The translations under genes were made by a program, and so were the position numbers. Of a DNA stretch of 64,000 bases, positions 50,901-59,759 are shown piece by piece. The notes beneath the pieces were generated by a model. That model did no database searches. It was given only the letters and a program-made list of their open reading frames with translations, and had not been told where the DNA came from. The stretch covers positions 186,001-250,000 of the forward strand of contig NZ_CAMZCS010000001.1 of assembly GCF_947305105.1 (NCBI RefSeq), written 5' to 3'. Origin of the DNA: an uncultured Fibrobacter sp. Its GTDB lineage: Bacteria > Fibrobacterota > Fibrobacteria > Fibrobacterales > Fibrobacteraceae. The first letter of the stretch is position 1, and every line of letters starts with the position of its first letter.

Positions 50901-51235
50901 TTACCTTGAATGCCGGAAGCCGTCTGGAATTTATGAATCCGGGGCGCGAGACGGTGATTATTGCCGATGGAAACGTCATTTGGAATCCTCAAATTGTGAA
51001 TTCGGACTTGCAAACCGTTGCGAAAGGATTTAAATTGATTGAGTACGCTCCTGGCTCTATCCATATTGAAGGGGATTGGGCCGGTACGATTCATGCTAGG
51101 TGGTGTGAATTGACTTTGGGTCAGGGCAAAAAGACCGCGTATGGTTCGTTTGTTGCTAAAAAGGTTAATCTGGGAGAAGGACTGACTATCTATCGGGTAC
51201 ATTTCAGTCCAATCCCATTGACGGACATGGTTTAA
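47915..51235 (+). CDS. Large secreted multidomain cysteine peptidase-like protein
   Basis: The 1106-residue protein starts at the ATG at 47915 (TGGAGGAATT ahead). A signal peptide is followed by: a beta-sandwich (about 20-150) resembling a carbohydrate-binding module; an LTD-like Ig fold (about 165-260); a Fn3-like domain (about 330-420); a papain-like/C39-like peptidase (about 495-665) with C502 in WRCWVAGAQML, H629 in RHIMILDGY and an N in LVNISNGG; thrombospondin type-3-like calcium repeats (about 680-830; DSDGDGIVDFDEVE); and a beta-helix-like end (about 850-1090). Much of 48400-50400 is richer in A/T than the surrounding genes. The target is unknown. It is probably coupled to the next gene. 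Confidence 0.85.
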   Translation: MNKWLCLFVLFLSVLSFGQITVEVNDEQVYNASMLGLRMRVVNNSGQSYDNVTVDFYLKKNPSETFALDSYYTEDWTIWIAEQSGENVIIRATIPHLGAGTSPNSSGVSVGIHRTDWQPISKTSANGFPLGSTFTTALNYNVFQGNNLIGGSSYIDPSLIVPSLRFVGLQPTPYGNIPSWIEIENYGTTPANLSNISLKWATSTGTSSSSVSSAVLEPGKRLRICPTQLNCPDDDLVAAVPMLQDVQGEILLRYNTTIMDYLSWGYNDGVLASDARLANIQYSRIRYDFGFYDEYWHKVEPGIFYKKIDGKWYSYTPDYDVNTTDVPDPIAYHNEETICLDSPENPKSKRNVRFAWHPVEGAIGYKLTIIESVSGDTVYNGMKHRAYYDKELEAGTYEWSVRVVFWSDKYSVSNPWIDHYTIWKRKTVKICNDFSDEHYLRVPQYAVHKDTRMLVPNWGELAEFPEISWDHPDVFVYNQIPYDSYLFLPRPNDLFLEVSWRCWVAGAQMLNHFYKGNLTQDEIKFHGKTSAFEDIEINGNHYSKLEKDKIAGAFGLGGAGSGATAELFAVLMWALNIEDQSQMDYWSTEKWDSEGNIYDEMARSLTADDVVPYINAGRPMYVGQNFPRHIMILDGYRYSGNEFQIHLVNISNGGEAEWVPSSSYSMCLYIVPPIVSNPKMSDHRVHIDSDGDGIVDFDEVERFKTNPFKKDSDGDDIDDKVEIFSYTIKEEFVSKETCFNPKSGYDESVDAHIGDYMNPYDALLCRVEKYADIDGDSARAELDVDSDHPNNDGLPDGAEDLNHNGYVDNGETDPYNISDDYSANFNPVETVEWDAPSLVGIYAFNEINVGNNVTCNSGMHGYCQIASEYALPYAVSVGVNSTVGDIFSKGNIQLQNNAHAVGDVHIYSLPTASVSPVLSQGASVTGTTSEHYLGEWPYLVSDDAHHSLDGKEFWNNLIVNMGETFVLSGGESYGSIVVHSGGTLKLGTGTIRVGNITLNAGSRLEFMNPGRETVIIADGNVIWNPQIVNSDLQTVAKGFKLIEYAPGSIHIEGDWAGTIHARWCELTLGQGKKTAYGSFVAKKVNLGEGLTIYRVHFSPIPLTDMV

Positions 51236-51250
51236 CAAAGAAGGCGCAGC

Positions 51251-52141
51251 ATGAAACCAATATTGATGTGCATCGTTTTCCTCGCCGCCTCGGCGTGGTC
51301 CAGCGTAAACCTTATTTGGACGGAGTTCCAGTTCGAAAAAGGGTATTTGGAAGTAGACACTGCAAAGATTTGCAATGTGGATACGACCTATATCAACTGC
51401 TCGCAGGACAGAGGTCTTGCGTACTATTCTACGATGGACACCACTTTCGCTGTGCTTTTCAATCCGTTAATCACAAAGGCGCAGCTTTTTAAATCCTTGA
51501 ATGTGGACGAACAAAGACAAGCCGCCGCGGGATATGATTTCAAGATGACGGCAGTTCTGCGTTATGAGTTTATGAAGTGGCAGGAGTGGGGTATTATCAA
51601 GATGACAAAGGATAGTGCCCAACGTTTGCTGGATCGTATCCTACCGGAAGCGAGAGATATTCAGGGACGTAAGATTATCCATAAAAAGGTTTGTGACGAG
51701 GAAATGCTATCGGCATGCCAGGGAGAGGTTCTTTGGGGTGGGAGTGGTTCACCTGGGCTTACCGAAGAGGATATTTCGCGCCTCCCTCAAAAAAAAATTC
51801 TAGCAGAAATAGCGGAACCCGCTCCGGCAGACACGTCGGCAAAAGATCCGGTAGGTGAGCAGCCGAAGGACACTTCTGCCTCGGTGGGTGAACAACCGGC
51901 AGACACGTCTGCTTCGGTGAGTGATTCTTCGGGGGCTGCCGCGGATACTTCCGAGAAACCTTTGCGGATTTTTGAGCCGGCGGAATTTCTTGTGGAATCC
52001 GTTATGCCGGGAATGCGGTATCGCGTATTTGACTTGAACGGAGTCTATCTCTACGATGGTAGATGGCAGGGAATTTTCAAGGCGCAGGGTAAACCGGTTC
52101 TCGTCCGGTTTGAGAATGGCCAAACGGCTGTTTTCCGCTAG
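51251..52141 (+). CDS. Secreted protein with repeat linker and T9SS-like C-terminal segment
   Basis: The 296-residue protein has a signal peptide (MKPILMCIVFLAASAWSS). Residues about 20-175 form a folded domain of unknown type with four cysteines. Residues about 190-240 hold a repeated linker, units of ADTSA and GEQP (PVGEQPKDTSASVGEQPAD). The last 50 residues (MPGMRYRVFDLNGVYLYDG, then KPVLVRFENGQTAVFR) look like the sorting domains of type IX secretion cargo (vDltG, then G-x-Y-L-V-R). It lies 15 bases after the large peptidase gene with GAAGGCG ahead of the ATG, so the two are probably made together. Confidence 0.7.
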   Translation: MKPILMCIVFLAASAWSSVNLIWTEFQFEKGYLEVDTAKICNVDTTYINCSQDRGLAYYSTMDTTFAVLFNPLITKAQLFKSLNVDEQRQAAAGYDFKMTAVLRYEFMKWQEWGIIKMTKDSAQRLLDRILPEARDIQGRKIIHKKVCDEEMLSACQGEVLWGGSGSPGLTEEDISRLPQKKILAEIAEPAPADTSAKDPVGEQPKDTSASVGEQPADTSASVSDSSGAAADTSEKPLRIFEPAEFLVESVMPGMRYRVFDLNGVYLYDGRWQGIFKAQGKPVLVRFENGQTAVFR

Positions 52142-52194
52142 TTTTTCTGCGTCAACTTTTTTTGTCGCGCTGATACATTCTATTTTTTATTTGT

Positions 52195-53334
<1,140 letters not shown>

Positions 53335-53356
53335 TCATTATAACTGAAAGGGAATC

Positions 53357-54061
53357 ATGGAAGAAAACCAGAACTTAGACGATTTGGCCGAGGAATCTGC
53401 GGAACTCCCGAAAGTGGAGAGCCGTGAGGACTTGGCGAGAATTATCCAGGCGCTAGTCTTTGCTTCGCCCGATATTGTGACCCTGAAAAAATTGCGCGAG
53501 ATTCTCGGCGATTTCTTGGACGCGCGTACCGTCGCGGATGCGCTGATTCTGGCGAACGATTCCCTGAACAAGATTAATGCCCCGTTCGAGATTGTGGAAC
53601 AGGCCGGAGGCTACCGCTTCCGCACCCGTGCCAAGTATTATCCGTGGGTCCGCAAGCTTTTCCCCGAGGCCAATGCCAGGCGACTTTCCCAGGCGGCGCT
53701 CGAGACGCTTGCCGTCATTGCTTACCAGCAGCCGATTACCAAGGCGGCCATCGAACAGGTGCGCGGCGTGTCGTCGGCGGACGGCCCGATCCGCAACTTG
53801 CTGGACAAGGGTTTTATTGCGCTGGGCGCACGAGCCGAGACTGTCGGCAACCCCTATACCTACGTGACCACGCAGGAATTCATGAAGTATTTCGGAATCA
53901 ACCGCATTCCCGAAGATTTGCCGCGCCTGCGCGAGTTCAGCGAACTTCTGGAAGCGGGCGCTCTGGTTCCGCAGTACGCGAAGCAGGAGTCCGAACCCGA
54001 AGTGATGGCTCCGCCCGAAGAGAATCCTGAACAGGTGGAACTGTCCATGGGGGATGCGTAA
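53357..54061 (+). CDS. scpB: Segregation and condensation protein B
   Basis: The 234-residue kleisin-associated protein of the SMC-ScpAB condensin complex acts in chromosome segregation. Two winged-helix domains are visible (ALVFASPDIVTLKKLREIL, then LSQAALETLAVIAYQQPITK and GVSSADGPIRNLLDKGFI). The last 40 residues are acidic and flexible (PEVMAPPEENPEQVE). scpA is not in the window. Its stop and the mutS start overlap as TAATG. Confidence 0.96.
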   Translation: MEENQNLDDLAEESAELPKVESREDLARIIQALVFASPDIVTLKKLREILGDFLDARTVADALILANDSLNKINAPFEIVEQAGGYRFRTRAKYYPWVRKLFPEANARRLSQAALETLAVIAYQQPITKAAIEQVRGVSSADGPIRNLLDKGFIALGARAETVGNPYTYVTTQEFMKYFGINRIPEDLPRLREFSELLEAGALVPQYAKQESEPEVMAPPEENPEQVELSMGDA

Positions 54062-56673
54062 TGGCCGCAACCCCGTTGATGCAGCAATATTACGAGATAA
54101 AGAAACAGAATCCCGGCTGCATATTGTTTTTCCGCATGGGCGACTTCTTCGAACTTTTCGAGGACGACGCCGTCATCGCCTCCAAGATTTTGGGGCTTAC
54201 GCTCACGAGCCGTAACAACGGCGCCGCCGGGGCCACGCCCTTGTGCGGGTTCCCGCACCATGCTGCCGAGCGCTACGTGCCCAAGATGGTGGCCGCTGGC
54301 TACCGCATCGCTATCTGCGAGCAGGTCGAAGATCCGAAGCTCGCGAAGGGGATTGTCAAGCGTGATATCGTCGAGATTATCAGCGCGGGCACCGCGATGA
54401 GCGAATCGAACTTGAACGCGAAGGAGGCCAATTTCCTTTGCTCGTTCATCCCCGAAAAAGACGGCATCTCGTTTGCGATTGCCGACGTGACGACTGGCTA
54501 CCTGGCGGCTTGCAAGAGTTCGCAGCAGGCGTTCGAATGCGAGTTCTGTCGCCGTATGCCCAAGGAAGTCGTGGTGCCCGAAGGGACCGTGATTCCCTCT
54601 GGCGTGATGGACTTGATCCGCTCCGAGAATATTCTGGTGACGGAACTGCCGGCTTTTTTGTTCGGCGAAGATGCCGCGAAGGACGTTCTGTTCTCGCATT
54701 TCAAGGTGGAGGCCCTTGACGGGCTCGGCCTTGACGGGCGCATTGCCGAAACGCAGGTGACGGGGGCCTTGCTCCAGTACCTGATGGACCAGAAGAAGTC
54801 CGAACTTTCGCATTTTACGAACCTCGAGATTCTGAATCTCGACGACTACATGACGCTCGACCCGAGTACGCTCAGGAACCTGGAACTGGTGCGCCCGCTG
54901 AATGCCGATGACATCAGCAGCACGCTCTGTTACGTGCTCGACTTCACGGTGACGGCGATGGGCGGGCGAAACCTGAAAGACTGGGTGAGCCATCCGCTGA
55001 TTTCGGTGGACCGCATCCGCGAACGCGAGGAAGCTGTCGAGGAACTGGTGAACAATCCGGTCGCACTCGACGAACTCAAGGAATCGCTGACGTCCATCCT
55101 CGACATGGAACGCCTGATGGGCCGTGTGGGGGCCGGACGCGCGAATGCCCGCGACTTGGCGGGCATGGGCCGTTCGCTTTCGCAGGCGTCCAAGGTGGCC
55201 GATGTGCTCGAGGGTTTGCGTTCCCCGATTTTTGAACCGATGAGAACGGCCCTCATTGCCGCCCGAGGCCGCGGCGAAGAACTTTTGAGCCAATTCAACG
55301 ACGACCTGCCGCTGACCGTACGCGAGGGCGGCATGATTCGCGCGGGTGCCAATGCGGAACTCGACGCGATGAACGCCGATATCAAGGACCGCCGTGAATG
55401 GATTGCTTCGCTCGAAGTCCGCGAACGCGAACGCCTTGGAATCTCGAGCCTGAAGGTCGGTTACAACCGCGTGTTCGGCTACTACATCGAAGTGACCCGT
55501 GCCGCGATGGCGAAGGCCACGAGCCCGATTCCCGACGAGTACATCCGCAAGCAGACGACGGTGAACGCCGAACGCTACATCACTCCCGAGATGAAGGAAT
55601 GCGAATCAGTCATCAGCAACGCGGAAGTGAACATCCATGCGCTTGAATACAAGATTTTCTGCGAACTGCGCGAGCGCGTGAATAGCTGGCGTGCCGAACT
55701 GCAGGAAATCGCGAACGCGATAGCCCGTGTCGATACGCTTTACAGTTTTGCCCGTGCCGCGCGCAAGTACAACTACGTGCGTCCCGAAGTCTTTGAAGGT
55801 TCGGGGATTGAAATCAAGGGCGGGTTCCATCCGGTGATTGTCGCTGTGAATCCGGACCTGGACTTTATACCGAACGATGTCTCGCTTTCGCCCGAGGCGA
55901 CGCGACTCATGCTCATCACGGGCCCGAACATGGCTGGTAAATCGACTTACCTGCGTCAGACCGGCTTGATTGTGCTGATGGCGCAAATCGGATGCTTCGT
56001 GCCTGCCGAAAGCGCCCGCATCGGCGTGGTGGACCGCATCTTTACGCGTGTAGGCGCGAGCGACCGCCTGAGCCGTGGCCTCTCGACGTTCATGGTCGAG
56101 ATGATCGAGACGGCGAACATCTTGCGCAATGCGACATCGCACAGCCTCGTGCTGCTCGACGAAATCGGTCGCGGGACGAGCACCTTCGACGGACTTTCTA
56201 TTGCCTGGGCGATTGTCGAAACCTTGCACGACGAACCGGCCCGCGCTGCGATCACGCTGTTCGCGACGCACTACCATGAACTGACCGGACTCGTCGACAG
56301 CCTGGAACATGCCGGGAACTACCAGGTGGCTGTCCAGGAAAAGGGCGACAAGCTCGTCTTTTTGCACAAGATCTTGGCGGGTGCCTGCGATTCGAGCTAC
56401 GGCATTCACGTGGCCGAGATGGCTGGGCTCCCGAACAATGTGCTGCGCCGAGCCCGCAAAATTTTGCTGCGCCTCGAAAAGCAGAAGATTGACCCGAGCG
56501 ACGGAGCGACGCACAAGAAACTCATGGAAAAACCGCAGGTCGACTTGTTCGCACCTCCCGACGAATCCACGCAGTTGCTCAAGGAAGAAATCCGCCGCCT
56601 GAAACCCGAAGAAATGACCCCGCTCCAGGCACTGCAATGCCTGACCGAACTGAAGGAGAACTATGGAAAATAG
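54061..56673 (+). CDS. mutS: DNA mismatch repair protein MutS
   Basis: The 870-residue mismatch sensor carries the mismatch-wedging F-x-E motif in MGDFFELFEDD. Connector, lever and clamp domains follow. The C-terminal ABC-type ATPase has Walker A GPNMAGKSTYLRQT, signature SRGLSTFMVEM, Walker B LVLLDEIGRGTSTFDG and the ATHYHELTGL switch. The first start sits within the scpB stop (TAATG), so translation is coupled. No mutL is next to it. The stop is followed at once by heptamer repeats. Confidence 0.98.
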   Translation: MAATPLMQQYYEIKKQNPGCILFFRMGDFFELFEDDAVIASKILGLTLTSRNNGAAGATPLCGFPHHAAERYVPKMVAAGYRIAICEQVEDPKLAKGIVKRDIVEIISAGTAMSESNLNAKEANFLCSFIPEKDGISFAIADVTTGYLAACKSSQQAFECEFCRRMPKEVVVPEGTVIPSGVMDLIRSENILVTELPAFLFGEDAAKDVLFSHFKVEALDGLGLDGRIAETQVTGALLQYLMDQKKSELSHFTNLEILNLDDYMTLDPSTLRNLELVRPLNADDISSTLCYVLDFTVTAMGGRNLKDWVSHPLISVDRIREREEAVEELVNNPVALDELKESLTSILDMERLMGRVGAGRANARDLAGMGRSLSQASKVADVLEGLRSPIFEPMRTALIAARGRGEELLSQFNDDLPLTVREGGMIRAGANAELDAMNADIKDRREWIASLEVRERERLGISSLKVGYNRVFGYYIEVTRAAMAKATSPIPDEYIRKQTTVNAERYITPEMKECESVISNAEVNIHALEYKIFCELRERVNSWRAELQEIANAIARVDTLYSFARAARKYNYVRPEVFEGSGIEIKGGFHPVIVAVNPDLDFIPNDVSLSPEATRLMLITGPNMAGKSTYLRQTGLIVLMAQIGCFVPAESARIGVVDRIFTRVGASDRLSRGLSTFMVEMIETANILRNATSHSLVLLDEIGRGTSTFDGLSIAWAIVETLHDEPARAAITLFATHYHELTGLVDSLEHAGNYQVAVQEKGDKLVFLHKILAGACDSSYGIHVAEMAGLPNNVLRRARKILLRLEKQKIDPSDGATHKKLMEKPQVDLFAPPDESTQLLKEEIRRLKPEEMTPLQALQCLTELKENYGK

Positions 56674-56865
56674 TGTGAAGTGTGTAGTGTGGAATGTGTA
56701 ATGTGTAATGAAAATCACCTCACACCCCACACCTCACATTACCCCTAACCACTAATCACTAACCATTTCTCTCAAAACTCATAACTCAAAACTCATAACT
56801 CAAAACTCACATTACCCCTAACCACTAACCACTGTTTACTAACCACTGTTTACTAACCACTTCCC
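56674..56865. repeat. Heptamer-repeat intergenic region
   Basis: The whole 192-base gap between mutS and the HD gene is degenerate 7-base units: GTGTGAA, GTGTGTA, ATGTGTA (from 56674), then complementary CCTCACA and CCCCACA units, CTCATAA / CTCAAAA alternating (56771-56812), and ACTAACC / ACTGTTT units (56818-56860). The opposite-strand units at its left end can pair into a long hairpin. Confidence 0.9.
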
Positions 56866-57369
56866 ATGATCGACTTCGCCGCCTTACAAGATTTCGTCTT
56901 CAGCAACCGGGTGTTCGACTCGAACATCCACGGTCTTGCGCATTGGCGGCAGGTAGAGTTCAACGGGGTAAGCCTTGCGAAGGTTACGCATGCGGACATT
57001 ACGGTGGTGCGCCTATTCGCGCTCTTTCACGACAGCAAGCGCGAAGATGACGGCTACGACGGCGAACATGGCGAGCGCGGGGCGGAATTTGCCAAGCAGT
57101 GCTTCGAGGAAAAGCTCCTCGACATTACGCAGGAACAATTTGAAAAACTCTACCATGCCTGCAAGTTCCATACAAAGGAACGTTCTACGGGCGATGCGAC
57201 CATAGACACTTGCTACGATGCCGACCGTCTGGACTTGGGCCGCGTCGGTTTTGAACTCAATCCGCACAAGATGGCGACCGCTGCAGGCGCAAAAATTGCC
57301 CGCAAGTCGTTGACTGCGGGCGTTGATGTTTACGAAATGCGTGAATGGCTTAAGACCGTCATGCCGTAA
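56866..57369 (+). CDS. HD-domain phosphohydrolase
   Basis: The 167-residue cytoplasmic protein is a compact HD-superfamily metal hydrolase. Ligand positions are visible: H in IHGLAHWRQV, the H-D pair in LFALFHDSKRED, H in YHACKFHTK and D in CYDADRLDLGRVG. The substrate is probably a nucleotide or similar phosphate; the subfamily is unclear. The coding region begins right after a heptamer array, with no obvious ribosome-binding site (ACTTCCC precedes the ATG), which leaves the start uncertain. Confidence 0.85.
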   Translation: MIDFAALQDFVFSNRVFDSNIHGLAHWRQVEFNGVSLAKVTHADITVVRLFALFHDSKREDDGYDGEHGERGAEFAKQCFEEKLLDITQEQFEKLYHACKFHTKERSTGDATIDTCYDADRLDLGRVGFELNPHKMATAAGAKIARKSLTAGVDVYEMREWLKTVMP

Positions 57370-57382
57370 GGCTTAGAGAGCC

Positions 57383-57883
57383 TTAGAGCAGCCAGTCGTT
57401 ACGTCCCGTGAATTTGGATTCGTCTGCGATGACCTGGAATATGCAGCTCAATTCGACGACTGCGTTTTTCGGGAGGCTCGAAACGCCAACGGCCGTACGC
57501 GCATGATATCCGTTCCTTTCGAAAATTTTCACGGCGAGGTTGCTCGCTCCGTTCAGGATGGCAGCCTGTTCGTGGAAGTCGGGGTCGGATTGGATGAATC
57601 CCTGCATCTGCACTAGCTTGAGCGTTTCACCGGGTTGCAGCACGGACATCGCCGCTGCGATGCTATTGAGCAGGCAGAGACCCGCTGCCCTAGCCGCCAC
57701 TTCGGGAGACATGCTGGACGGAACGGACCCGACATACGATCCGAGGTCGCCCTTGATGGAGGGAAGCTGCCCTGAAACATAGATGAGGTTGTCGATACGG
57801 TTCGCGGGAACGTACGACGCTAGTGGTTTCGGGCATGCCGGTAAAAACAAGCCCAGTTCTTCGATTTTCTTTTGGATGTCCAT
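57383..57883 (-). CDS. RidA-family protein
   Basis: The 166-residue RidA/YjgF/UK114 protein starts at the ATG at 57883 (MDIQKKIEELG). Family features: NLIYVSGQLPSIKG, then FIQSDPDFHEQAAILNGASN, and YHARTAVGVSSLPKNAVVEL with the key R and E. With its longer N-terminus it belongs to the larger RidA-like group (YjgH/TdcF-like). Members deaminate reactive enamine intermediates; without a biochemical test the substrate is open. It lies 10 bases downstream of the NSS small-subunit gene. Confidence 0.92.
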   Translation of the reverse strand: MDIQKKIEELGLFLPACPKPLASYVPANRIDNLIYVSGQLPSIKGDLGSYVGSVPSSMSPEVAARAAGLCLLNSIAAAMSVLQPGETLKLVQMQGFIQSDPDFHEQAAILNGASNLAVKIFERNGYHARTAVGVSSLPKNAVVELSCIFQVIADESKFTGRNDWLL

Positions 57884-57893
57884 AAACGTTCCT

Positions 57894-58001
57894 TTATTTT
57901 TTCTTGAATACCTTTGCAAAGCAGAAGGCGCATAGCCCGATAATTGCTGCCCACGAGGTGAGCATAAAGACGAGCCCGCCGGTTGTGAATTCTGCGTCCA
58001 T
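57894..58001 (-). CDS. NSS transporter small subunit, MetS-like, 35 residues
   Basis: A short gene below usual length cut-offs. It begins at the ATG at 58001, one base after the TAA of the NSS transporter gene, with a strong Shine-Dalgarno (AGGAGG, complement of 58008-58013) at 6 bases. The peptide MDAEFTTGGLVFMLTSWAA continues IIGLCAFCFAKVFKKK: a short head, one membrane helix and a lysine tail. This is the layout of the MetS-type small subunits (family of methionine/alanine importers), which in Corynebacterium are needed for transport. Confidence 0.85.
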   Translation of the reverse strand: MDAEFTTGGLVFMLTSWAAIIGLCAFCFAKVFKKK

Positions 58002-58002
58002 G

Positions 58003-59661
58003 TTATGCCTCCTTAGTCGTGGTTTCGTCGGAATTGCCGATAGGCATCTTCTGGATGCCCGAGCTTCGCCCGCGTTCTGCGGTACCGCCTTTGCGCCAGG
58101 CGTAGGCGATGGCGACGTTCAGCAAGACCACCAGCAAAAGCAGGAATCCGCGGAAGCCCCAGGTGAAATACAGTTGCGAGAATTCCGAGCCGAGGAAGGT
58201 GACCTTCGCGTCGGCGGGAATGTTGCTCAGCGTGATGAGCGGGAGCCCGTCGGTCAGCGTGAACGACACGAGCAGTATAATCAGGTAGGCCGGGCAGACA
58301 TATTGGATGATGGGCCTGAAGAAGCGGGGGAGCTTGAGCTGCGAACCTTCGTTCATCAAGGCGAATGCTTCGTTATCTTCGGAGCCGTCGTCGGTCTTCA
58401 CTTTTTTGCGACCGAGGATGAACGAGAACAAGAGCGCCTGGATAGCGCCGAACACCACGAGCAGGAACGTGCCGCCCCAGAAGTCGAGTTCGTCGACCGT
58501 GCCGGCTGCAAGCCCGAAGATGGCGGTGAGGCCGCCGATAAAGGTGATGGTGCTAATCGTCGTGACGGACTTTCTGCGGCTGAACTTGAGGTCGTCTTCG
58601 CAGAAGCTGATGAGCGGCTGGATGATAGAAATGGCGCTGGTGATGCCCGCAAAGAAGAGCAGGGCGAACCATACTGTTTGCAGGACTCCGCCAAGCGGGA
58701 GTGTGCCGAACACGTAAGGCATGGTCTGGAAGCCGAGCCCGAAGGTACCGAGCTTCGCGCATTCCTCGATGTTCGCGCCCGCGATGATGACTGCGATGGG
58801 GATGACGACCGTGCCGCCGATGATGATTTCGGCAAAGCCATTCGTGGCGCTGGCCGTAAGTGAAGAAAGCACGAGGTCTTCCTTGGGCTTGAGGTAGCTT
58901 GCGTAGCACCAGATGATGCCCATGCCGAGGCTCATGGTGAAGAACACCTGGCCTGCGGCCGCCATCCATACCTTGGGATTGGCGAGCTCGCTAAAGTTCG
59001 GGTTCCACATGAAGGCAAGCCCCTTGCCGATATCCGGGAGCGTAAGCACGCGCACCACGAGGATGATGCCGAGGATAAGCAGGATGGGCATGCAAATCTT
59101 GTTCACGCGCTCGATGCCCTTGCGCACGCCGAAGGCGAGGACGACCATATTGCAGGCGAACGTGATGAGGAAGAAGAGAATTGCGACGGGGATGGGGCCT
59201 ACGCATGTCTTGAGCATGATGAAGTCGCCGAAGAACTGCGTCACCGCGGCGCTGCCCTGGGCCGTGACTTCCATGAGCTTGCCCGTGAGCGAGTAGTAGG
59301 CGAATGCGAGGATCCACGACTGGATGAACACGTAGTAGAAAACGATGAAGATGGGTGGCAAGAGGCCGATGGACCCCAGGTGCTTTGCCCAGGGCTTCTT
59401 CTTGCCGAAGATGATGTGGAGCGTGCTCGGGGCAGTGCCGTAGCCTTGCCTGCCCGCATAGCGGCCGAGTGTCCATTCCATCCATGCGAGCGGGATGCCC
59501 AGCAAGAGGAAGGCGATGAGGTAGGGAATGATGAATGCGCCACCGCCGTTAGTGGCTGCCTGTACAGGGAATCTAAGGAAGTTGCCGAGCCCGACTGCCG
59601 AACCGGCGACAGCGAGGATGACTCCTATTTTGGAGCCCCAGTTTTCACGATTGTTTTGCAT
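58003..59661 (-). CDS. NSS-family sodium-dependent amino-acid symporter
   Basis: The 552-residue inner-membrane transporter follows the LeuT fold with about 12 helices. The first helix holds the family signature WGSKIGVILAVAGSAVGLGNFLRFP, here with GSAVGLGN lining the sodium and substrate sites; GGGAFIIPYLIAFLLLGIP and the later MSLGMGIIWCYASY are also typical. Prokaryotic members import amino acids such as methionine, alanine, leucine or tyrosine. Followed by a one-helix subunit gene, it most resembles the MetP type. A 30-residue cytoplasmic tail ends the protein. Confidence 0.95.
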   Translation of the reverse strand: MQNNRENWGSKIGVILAVAGSAVGLGNFLRFPVQAATNGGGAFIIPYLIAFLLLGIPLAWMEWTLGRYAGRQGYGTAPSTLHIIFGKKKPWAKHLGSIGLLPPIFIVFYYVFIQSWILAFAYYSLTGKLMEVTAQGSAAVTQFFGDFIMLKTCVGPIPVAILFFLITFACNMVVLAFGVRKGIERVNKICMPILLILGIILVVRVLTLPDIGKGLAFMWNPNFSELANPKVWMAAAGQVFFTMSLGMGIIWCYASYLKPKEDLVLSSLTASATNGFAEIIIGGTVVIPIAVIIAGANIEECAKLGTFGLGFQTMPYVFGTLPLGGVLQTVWFALLFFAGITSAISIIQPLISFCEDDLKFSRRKSVTTISTITFIGGLTAIFGLAAGTVDELDFWGGTFLLVVFGAIQALLFSFILGRKKVKTDDGSEDNEAFALMNEGSQLKLPRFFRPIIQYVCPAYLIILLVSFTLTDGLPLITLSNIPADAKVTFLGSEFSQLYFTWGFRGFLLLLVVLLNVAIAYAWRKGGTAERGRSSGIQKMPIGNSDETTTKEA

Positions 59662-59759
59662 GCTTTAAAAATAAGACAATCTCAGCGGCATGGCAACTGC
59701 GGAGTGCCTATCACTGCTAATAAAAACCACCTTGAGGGCTCGTAAATGGTCTTTGTAAT

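Noticed and set aside
57894-59759. SAM or other amino-acid riboswitch in front of the NSS transporter
   Set aside because: The 98-base leader region upstream of the transporter shows no aptamer-like stems that I can support.
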